Source: Bacillota bacterium
GTDB taxonomy: Bacteria > Bacillota > Clostridia > Oscillospirales > Ethanoligenentaceae
DNA length: 10,031 nt
Assembly (NCBI GenBank): GCA_023391535.1
Contig: JAEWAU010000039.1
Span: forward strand, 1 to 10,031
Direction of reading: 5' to 3'
Shown here piece by piece: positions 6,020-10,031 of the stretch. A model generated the notes under the pieces. That model saw only the letters and a program-made list of their open reading frames with translations. It made no database searches and was not told the origin of the DNA. Within the stretch, counting starts at the first letter, position 1; the number at the start of each line of letters is the position of its first letter. The position numbers and the translations under genes were made by a program.

Positions 6020-7341
6020 ACCCGTTCGCCCCCTTCCGCGTTTTTCTCTTCGGGATTTTTCTCTTCCATGGAAATGATAATCCCTTCGCGCGCTTTGTCA
6101 AGTAGGGAGCGCGGCAAAACGATGTGCTCCATCTCGCCCGGGGCCGCGCGCTCGCGCATAAAGGAGCACAGCGGAGCCTCTTTGCTGCGGACGGCCACCG
6201 TGCACGGCCCGAACGGCCTTTTCACGCGGAAGGAGATCTCCGCCGCGCGCTCCACCGCCCGCACGCGGATGCGCTGCGGCAGCGTATAGGAGACGCCCTC
6301 GCCGGGCGCGACCGCCAAAGCCGGTTCTTCGGCGGCCCGTTCCCCGCGCGCGAAGGCGGCGGCCGCAGCCCCGGCGCGCTCCGCCTCGGCGGTGACGTTA
6401 TCCACAAGGTCGTGCACCTGAGCCACGTTGCCGCAGGCGAACACGCCGGGTGAAAGGGTTTCCATGTTCTCGCGCACCACGGCGCCGCCCGTGTGCGGAT
6501 CGAGCGGGATTCCCGCGCAGCGGGTCAGCTCGTTTTCCGGGATCAGCCCCACGGAAAGCAGGATGGTATCGCACGCGTATTCGGTTTCCGTGCCGGGAAC
6601 GGGGCGACGCCGCGCATCCACCCGCGCCACCACGGCGCCCTCCACGCGCCGCGCGCCCCGGATCTCCACGATGGTGTGGGAAAGCAGCAGCGGAATGCCG
6701 AAATCGTCGAGGCACTGGGCGCGGTTGCGCGCAAGCCCGCCCGGGTAGGGCATCACCTCCACGCAGGCGAGCACTTCGGCGCCCTCAAGCGTGAGGCGGC
6801 GCGCCATAATAAGCCCGATGTCGCCGGAGCCCAGAATGAGCGCGCGCCGGCCCACCATGCAACCCTCCAGGTTGACATAGCGCTGCGCGGCGCCCGCCGT
6901 GAACACCCCGGCGGGCCGCGTCCCGGGAATGCCGATCATGCCGCGCGTGCGCTCGCGGCAGCCCATGGCGAGCACCACGCTGCGCGCGCGCAATATGCGG
7001 CATCCCCGCGCGCGGCTCACGGCGCGCACCTCCCAGCCGTTCGCGGCGCCGCCGCCGACGGGCGAAAGCGAAAGCGCCATATCGCCGAGGCTTACCTCGA
7101 TGCCCGCACCCGCGAGCTTTTCGATGAATCGCCCTGCGTATTCGGGCCCCGTCAGCTCCTCGTGAAAATAGTGCAGGCCGAACCCGTTGTGGATGCACTG
7201 GTTGAGGATACCGCCGAGCTCCGCGTCGCGCTCCAGAACGCACACGCGCCCGGCCCCCGCGCCGCGCGCGCCGAGCGCCGCGGCAAGCCCGGCCGGCCCG
7301 CCGCCGATCACCAGTACGTCGATGAATTCCGCTTCAGGCAT
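6016..7341 (-). CDS. FAD/NAD(P)-dependent oxidoreductase (second flavoprotein of the G3P dehydrogenase trio)
   Basis: 441 aa, pyridine nucleotide-disulfide oxidoreductase fold. Seen: N-terminal FAD-binding GGGPAG at 13-18 with the acidic strand end VLERD at 35-39; LAMGCRERTRG at 124-134; a second Rossmann motif GSGDIG at 171-176 for NAD(P); and the FAD-closing block FACGNVAQVHDLVDNV at 301-316. The last 100 or so residues form an extra domain. No redox-active CxxC pair of the thioredoxin-reductase type is seen near the second Rossmann motif. Start ATG at 7341 has GGAGG about 8 nt upstream and lies inside the 3' end of the GlpA-like gene (8-nt overlap). Inferred role: accepts electrons from the GlpA-like subunit and reduces NAD(P)+, or the reverse. 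It should not be equated with E. coli GlpB, which is a different protein. Confidence 0.92.
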   Translation of the reverse strand: MPEAEFIDVLVIGGGPAGLAAALGARGAGAGRVCVLERDAELGGILNQCIHNGFGLHYFHEELTGPEYAGRFIEKLAGAGIEVSLGDMALSLSPVGGGAANGWEVRAVSRARGCRILRARSVVLAMGCRERTRGMIGIPGTRPAGVFTAGAAQRYVNLEGCMVGRRALILGSGDIGLIMARRLTLEGAEVLACVEVMPYPGGLARNRAQCLDDFGIPLLLSHTIVEIRGARRVEGAVVARVDARRRPVPGTETEYACDTILLSVGLIPENELTRCAGIPLDPHTGGAVVRENMETLSPGVFACGNVAQVHDLVDNVTAEAERAGAAAAAFARGERAAEEPALAVAPGEGVSYTLPQRIRVRAVERAAEISFRVKRPFGPCTVAVRSKEAPLCSFMRERAAPGEMEHIVLPRSLLDKAREGIIISMEEKNPEEKNAEGGERV

Positions 7342-8794
7342 CTTCTCCGCCTCCCTCTTCCTCTATTTGGGGAATCGCCTTGGTGTGGCCGGTGAGGATA
7401 TTGCTGCCCGCCTTATCCTGCAAAATCTCCGTGGGGTCGCGGTGCAGCTCCCGGGCCAGCAGCTCCACCACGCGCGGCCCGCAGAATCCGCCCTGGCAGC
7501 GGCCCATGCCGGCGTTCACGCGGCGCTTCACGGCGTCCACCGAGCGCGGCGGAATCGGGGCGCGGCACGCCGCCAGAATTTCGCCTTCGGTTACGGTTTC
7601 GCACCGGCACACCACGCGGCCGTAGGCCGGCTCCCGCGCCGCAAGCTCCGCGCGCTGTGAATCGGAAAGTTCCGCAAACCGCACGCGCCGCCGCTGTGTA
7701 ATGGGATGCGCCTTTACAGGCAATTCCAGCCCCGCTTCCTCGAGCAGACGCACGGCTTCCTCGCCGATGGCGGCCGCCGCCGTAAGCCCCGGGGACTTAA
7801 TGCCCGCAAGGTCGAGAAATCCCGGCGCGGCCCATTCGATGCAGAAATCGCCGCGGTCCGTTACGGCGCGCACCCCCGCGAAGCTCCGGATGACGGCACG
7901 CAGGTTCAGCCCCGGCACGCTGCGCCGGGCCGCCTCGGCCACAAATTCCAGCCCCTGTGCCGTAGTGGCGGTGTCGCCGCCCTCCACCGGTTCGGCGTTC
8001 GGGCCTATAAGCAGGTTGCCGTGCACAGTGGGTGTTACGAGCACGCCCTTGCCCATTTTGCCGGGGCACTGGAAAATCACATGGCGCACACAGTTTCCCT
8101 CGGATTTATCCAGCAGCCAATACTGCCCGCGGCTCGGGCGCCCCTCGAACGCGGGCGGCGCCGCCAGCGCGTGCACCGCCGGGGCGTTTACCCCCGCGGC
8201 GTTGAGCACGAACCGCGCCTCGAACTCCCCTTTGGGCGTGAACAGACGCCAGCCGCCCCGCACCGCGCGCACCGCCGTAACGGGCGCCTCCAGTTCCAGG
8301 CGCGCGCCGTTTTGCACCGCGTTCTCGGCCATGGCCAAAGCGTATTCCCACGGGCTCACGACGGCGGCGCCCGGCGCGAGCAGAGCGGCGCGCACGTTGG
8401 GTGCGAGCGCCGGTTCGAGCGCGAGCGTTTCCTCCCGCGTTAAAATGCGCAGGCCCTTTACGCCGTTTTGCCCGCCGCGCGCAAGCAGCGCGGAAAGCGT
8501 TTGCTCGTCCTCCGGCGTGAAGGCCAACACCAGCGAGCCGATCTCCCGGCGCGGCACGTCCAGCGCCGCGCAGAGCTCCTTGGCAAGCGCCGCGCCGCGC
8601 ACGTTGAGACGCGCCATTTTCGTGCCGGGCTTCGGGTCGTAGCCCGCGTGGAGAATGGCGCTGTTGGCTTTGGTCGTGCCCGCCGCCACGTCGTTTTCGG
8701 CCTCCAGAACCAGCAGCGAAACCTCGCGCCGGGCGAGCGCGCAGGCCGCCGCCGCGCCCACCGCGCCGCAGCCGATCACCGCTACGTCGAACAT
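7334..8794 (-). CDS. glpA: GlpA-type FAD-dependent glycerol-3-phosphate dehydrogenase with C-terminal [2Fe-2S] domain
   Basis: 486 aa. Oxidises G3P to dihydroxyacetone phosphate with FAD. Seen: DAO-type flavin domain with GCGAVG at 8-13 and the acidic strand end VLEAEND at 29-35, AGTTKANSAILHAGYD at 38-53, FVLNAAGVNAP at 195-205, RSFAGVRAV at 303-311 and the GIKSPGLTAAAAIGEEAV stretch at 331-348; then a BFD-like Fe-S domain with CRC (Cys396, Cys398) and GRCQGGFC (Cys433, Cys438). No membrane anchor. Start: ATG at 8794 with GGGAGGA 8 nt upstream begins directly with the flavin motif; the open frame back to 8929 crosses the leader terminator and is not coding. First gene of the glp operon, overlapping the next gene by 8 nt. 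L-2-hydroxyglutarate-oxidase-like enzymes share this fold, but the neighbouring glpK and glpP favour G3P. Confidence 0.93.
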   Translation of the reverse strand: MFDVAVIGCGAVGAAAACALARREVSLLVLEAENDVAAGTTKANSAILHAGYDPKPGTKMARLNVRGAALAKELCAALDVPRREIGSLVLAFTPEDEQTLSALLARGGQNGVKGLRILTREETLALEPALAPNVRAALLAPGAAVVSPWEYALAMAENAVQNGARLELEAPVTAVRAVRGGWRLFTPKGEFEARFVLNAAGVNAPAVHALAAPPAFEGRPSRGQYWLLDKSEGNCVRHVIFQCPGKMGKGVLVTPTVHGNLLIGPNAEPVEGGDTATTAQGLEFVAEAARRSVPGLNLRAVIRSFAGVRAVTDRGDFCIEWAAPGFLDLAGIKSPGLTAAAAIGEEAVRLLEEAGLELPVKAHPITQRRRVRFAELSDSQRAELAAREPAYGRVVCRCETVTEGEILAACRAPIPPRSVDAVKRRVNAGMGRCQGGFCGPRVVELLARELHRDPTEILQDKAGSNILTGHTKAIPQIEEEGGGEDA

Positions 8795-8865
8795 TCCGTA
8801 TTCCTCCCTCTCCCCGCTTTCCCGGAAAAAGCCTCCGCGAAAACGGCATGCGGCCCCAAAAAGGC

Positions 8866-8918
8866 AAAAAAAGAACGGGACAAGCCGCACCCGCATGGGG
8901 TGTTGCCTGTTCCGTTCT
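8866..8918 (-). terminator. Leader terminator of the glp operon (probable GlpP target)
   Basis: On the minus strand a 47-nt imperfect hairpin (8918-8872) with 7 perfect outer pairs (AGAACGG / CCGTTCT), inner ACAGGC / GCTTGT with one wobble, and CACCC / GGGTG closing a 5-nt loop is followed by seven T (8872-8866). It lies between the TATAAT at 8989 and the first gene at 8794, so it would stop the glp transcript before any coding sequence. Upstream GTTCCG (8935-8930) can pair with CGGAAC (8914-8909) in the 5' arm, a possible antiterminator. Attenuation by a G3P-bound GlpP is the natural reading, since glpP is in the same cluster. Confidence 0.8.
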
Positions 8919-8988
8919 CCATCACTCATCGGAACCCGCGGCGGGCCTTGCAGAGCCGCCGCCTTTGTTCGTTTTTATCGCCGTTTCT

Positions 8989-9017
8989 ATTATAGCGCGC
9001 AGCGGCCCGCGCGGCCA
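8989..9017 (-). promoter_or_regulatory. Promoter of the glp operon
   Basis: A perfect -10 hexamer TATAAT is read on the minus strand at 8994-8989, with a poor -35 (TGGCCG, 9017-9012) at 17-nt spacing. Expected transcript start is near 8982, giving a leader of about 190 nt before the first gene. The poor -35 may mean help from an activator; a direct repeat lies just upstream (9026-9043). Confidence 0.55.
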
Positions 9018-9088
9018 GCGGAAGAATGCACAAAAATATGCACGTTTTTTGTCCGTCCTCCCCGCGGCAAAACGTCGCACGGCGCGAA

Positions 9089-9113
9089 CCGGAATATTTC
9101 GCAGCAATTCCGG
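9089..9113. promoter_or_regulatory. Inverted repeat next to the kinase-like gene's promoter
   Basis: CCGGAAT (9089-9095) and ATTCCGG (9107-9113) are perfect 7-bp arms around an 11-nt AT-rich centre, ending 8 nt upstream of the -35 hexamer at 9122. Its position fits a transcription-factor site for the plus-strand gene or for the divergent pair. Confidence 0.4.
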
Positions 9114-9121
9114 CATAAAGA

Positions 9122-9150
9122 TTGACAGTATTTAAGGCGTAATCTATACT
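9122..9150 (+). promoter_or_regulatory. Near-consensus sigma-A promoter of the cytidylate-kinase-like gene
   Basis: TTGACA (9122-9127) and TATACT (9145-9150) at exactly 17-nt spacing, in AT-rich DNA. Expected transcript start is near 9157, leaving a 100-nt leader that includes a 9-bp GC-rich hairpin (9203-9225). Confidence 0.85.
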
Positions 9151-9256
9151 ATATCTAGTGAATTATCTGAATATATCCGGCTTTTTGCGGCCCGCACAGA
9201 CCTTCGCGCGGCGCTCCCGCGCGGACGCCCGTTTCATAAGAAAGAAGCGATGAGCC

Positions 9257-9919
9257 ATGATTCATTACGCCATCACGATTGCCCGCGGCTACGGAAGCGG
9301 AGGCCGGCGCATCGGCCAGAAGCTGGCCGACCGGCTCGACGTCGACTTTGTGGACCGGGAGCTGCTCCAGCTCGCCTCCATTGAAAGCGGCATCAACGAG
9401 GAGCTGTTCGGTGAGGTAGACGAGCGCCTCAAGCGGCCGCTCCTGTTTAAAAGCAGGAAGAACCGCCTGGGCGAAGTACTCAGCCCCGCGGAGGACGGCT
9501 TCATTTCCGACGAGAACCTGTTCAATTTCCAGGCGAAAGTGCTGCGTAGCCTGATCGAGCGCGAATCCTTCGTGGTGATCGGGCGCGCGGCGGATTTCGT
9601 TTTGAAGGAATACCCCAACGTGCTTTCCGTGAGCGTGCAGGCCCCCCACCCGCACTGCGTAACGGAGACCATGCACAAGCTGGGGTACGACGAAAAGGAC
9701 GCGGACGCGTTCATCGTCAAAACCGACAAGTACCGCGCCGATTTCTACGAGTTCTACACAGGAAGGCGCTGGAACGATCCGCTCAACTTCGACCTCTGCC
9801 TCAACAGCGGCCGCCTGGACGACGACGCCTGCCTTGCGCTGATCGAGCGCGCCGCGGCGCTTAAGTTCGGGCCGGATTTCTCCGTTCCGGAAAAGGGTGT
9901 GCCGCAAAACGCATTGTGA
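9257..9919 (+). CDS. Cytidylate kinase-like family protein
   Basis: 220 aa, P-loop nucleotide-kinase fold of the cytidylate-kinase-like family common in Clostridia; its real substrate is not established and the true housekeeping Cmk is a different protein. Seen: TIARGYGSGGRRIGQKLA at 7-24, a variant P-loop block in which the usual family SREYGSGG reads ARGYGSGG; DFVDRELL at 30-37; VVIGRAADFVL at 105-115, a family hallmark; and a Lys/Arg-rich segment KTDKYRADFYEFYTGRRW at 154-171 typical of the lid region. Start ATG at 9257 begins straight at the kinase motif, but the ribosome site (AGAAG) is weak; an out-of-frame ATG lies at 9250. Driven by its own strong promoter, divergent from the glp operon. 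The last codons and stop lie inside a palindromic repeat (9899-9933). No functional tie to glycerol use is evident. Confidence 0.9.
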   Translation: MIHYAITIARGYGSGGRRIGQKLADRLDVDFVDRELLQLASIESGINEELFGEVDERLKRPLLFKSRKNRLGEVLSPAEDGFISDENLFNFQAKVLRSLIERESFVVIGRAADFVLKEYPNVLSVSVQAPHPHCVTETMHKLGYDEKDADAFIVKTDKYRADFYEFYTGRRWNDPLNFDLCLNSGRLDDDACLALIERAAALKFGPDFSVPEKGVPQNAL

Positions 9920-9933
9920 TGCGTTTGCAGCAC
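9899..9933. repeat. Palindromic hairpin overlapping the kinase-like gene's 3' end (right copy of the edge repeat)
   Basis: GTGC-c-GCAAAACGCAT (9899-9914) pairs with ATGCGTTT-GC-a-GCAC (9919-9933) around TGTG, with one bulge and one mismatch. The core GCAAAACGCAT..ATGCGTTT and the following CACCC match the hairpin at 1-31. The stop codon TGA (9917-9919) is in the loop, so the last residues PQNAL are encoded by the repeat. Confidence 0.75.
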
Positions 9934-9970
9934 CCGGCCAAAACGACGCTTGGGGCGTTTTCCGCGTGCG

Positions 9971-10009
9971 CGCGGCGCCCCATTTTGCTACGCAAAACCG
10001 CGCCTTTTT
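9971..10009 (+). terminator. Candidate terminator after the cytidylate-kinase-like gene
   Basis: TTTTGC (9983-9988) and GCAAAA (9992-9997) form an inner stem, extended by CGCGG (9971-9975) with CCGCG (9998-10002) across an internal loop, and followed by five T (10005-10009). The T-run is itself the loop of an alternative GCGCC / GGCGC hairpin (10000-10014). Strength as a terminator is uncertain. Confidence 0.4.
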
Positions 10010-10031
10010 GGCGCTCGCAATTCAAGAGGGC

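Larger units (their letters stand above)
8795..9256. other. Divergent intergenic regulatory region, no gene seen
   Basis: This 462-bp stretch holds no plausible gene; short open frames here have no ribosome site or family character. Left to right it contains the ribosome site and leader of the glp operon, the leader terminator (8866-8918), a GC-rich hairpin (GCGGCGG / CCGCCGC arms, about 8938-8964), the glp promoter, a direct repeat of ATGCAC (9026, 9038), an inverted repeat (9089-9113), the promoter of the cytidylate-kinase-like gene, and that gene's 100-nt leader with a small hairpin (9203-9225). The segment 9114-9180 is much more AT-rich than the rest. Confidence 0.8.

Noticed and set aside
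9940..9961. AAAACG..CGTTTT inverted repeat as terminator of the kinase-like gene
   Set aside because: Only six pairs with a 10-nt loop and no T-run beyond the stem; the structure at 9971-10009 is a better candidate.
1..10031. CRISPR arrays, tRNA or rRNA genes, prophage or transposase genes
   Set aside because: Looked for on both strands; no regularly spaced repeats with unique spacers, no cloverleaf or rRNA-like sequence, and no transposase or integrase motif was found.

Overview
This window looks like chromosomal DNA from a high-GC member of the Firmicutes, probably a Clostridia-type anaerobe. The basis is strong Shine-Dalgarno sites of GGAGG type, a GlpP-family glycerol-3-phosphate antiterminator (a Firmicutes family), a GlpA/NAD-oxidoreductase/DUF1667 gene trio common in anaerobic Clostridia, and visibly high third-position GC. 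The species cannot be read from the sequence. No rRNA, tRNA, CRISPR array, phage gene or insertion sequence was found. Seven complete protein genes lie on the minus strand and one on the plus strand.

The core (about 2244-9017, minus strand) is a glycerol / glycerol-3-phosphate (G3P) utilisation cluster. In transcription order it contains: a promoter with a perfect TATAAT (8989-8994); a leader of about 190 nt with a strong intrinsic terminator (8866-8918); a GlpA-type FAD dehydrogenase with a C-terminal [2Fe-2S] BFD domain (7334-8794); an FAD/NAD oxidoreductase (6016-7341); a small Cys-rich DUF1667 protein (5663-6019); a structured 128-nt gap with a LacI-type palindrome; glycerol kinase GlpK (4020-5534); a 157-nt gap with an 11-bp triple repeat; a monoacylglycerol-lipase-like alpha/beta hydrolase (2867-3862); and GlpP (2244-2813). 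The first three genes overlap by a few bases and are surely co-translated. The inferred logic is that the lipase frees glycerol, GlpK makes G3P, and the dehydrogenase trio oxidises G3P to DHAP and passes electrons to a pyridine nucleotide. GlpP would sense G3P and let polymerase pass the leader terminator, giving positive feedback. No glycerol facilitator (GlpF) or GlpT transporter gene is present here.

Downstream on the same strand are two separate oxidoreductases: a Gfo/Idh/MocA-family protein (1104-2084) with its own candidate promoter and a strong terminator (1053-1078), and a D-isomer 2-hydroxyacid dehydrogenase (57-1004).

On the right, a 460-bp divergent intergenic region separates the glp promoter from a cytidylate-kinase-like gene on the plus strand (9257-9919), which has a near-consensus promoter (TTGACA-17-TATACT). 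Both window edges carry the same palindromic hairpin (core GCAAAACGCAT / ATGCGTTT, followed by CACCC), probably a dispersed genomic repeat. The right copy runs into the end of the kinase-like gene. The most interesting feature is the glp regulatory circuit: an apparent GlpP-type terminator in the leader of the operon that appears to encode GlpP, plus a second, different control region in front of glpK.
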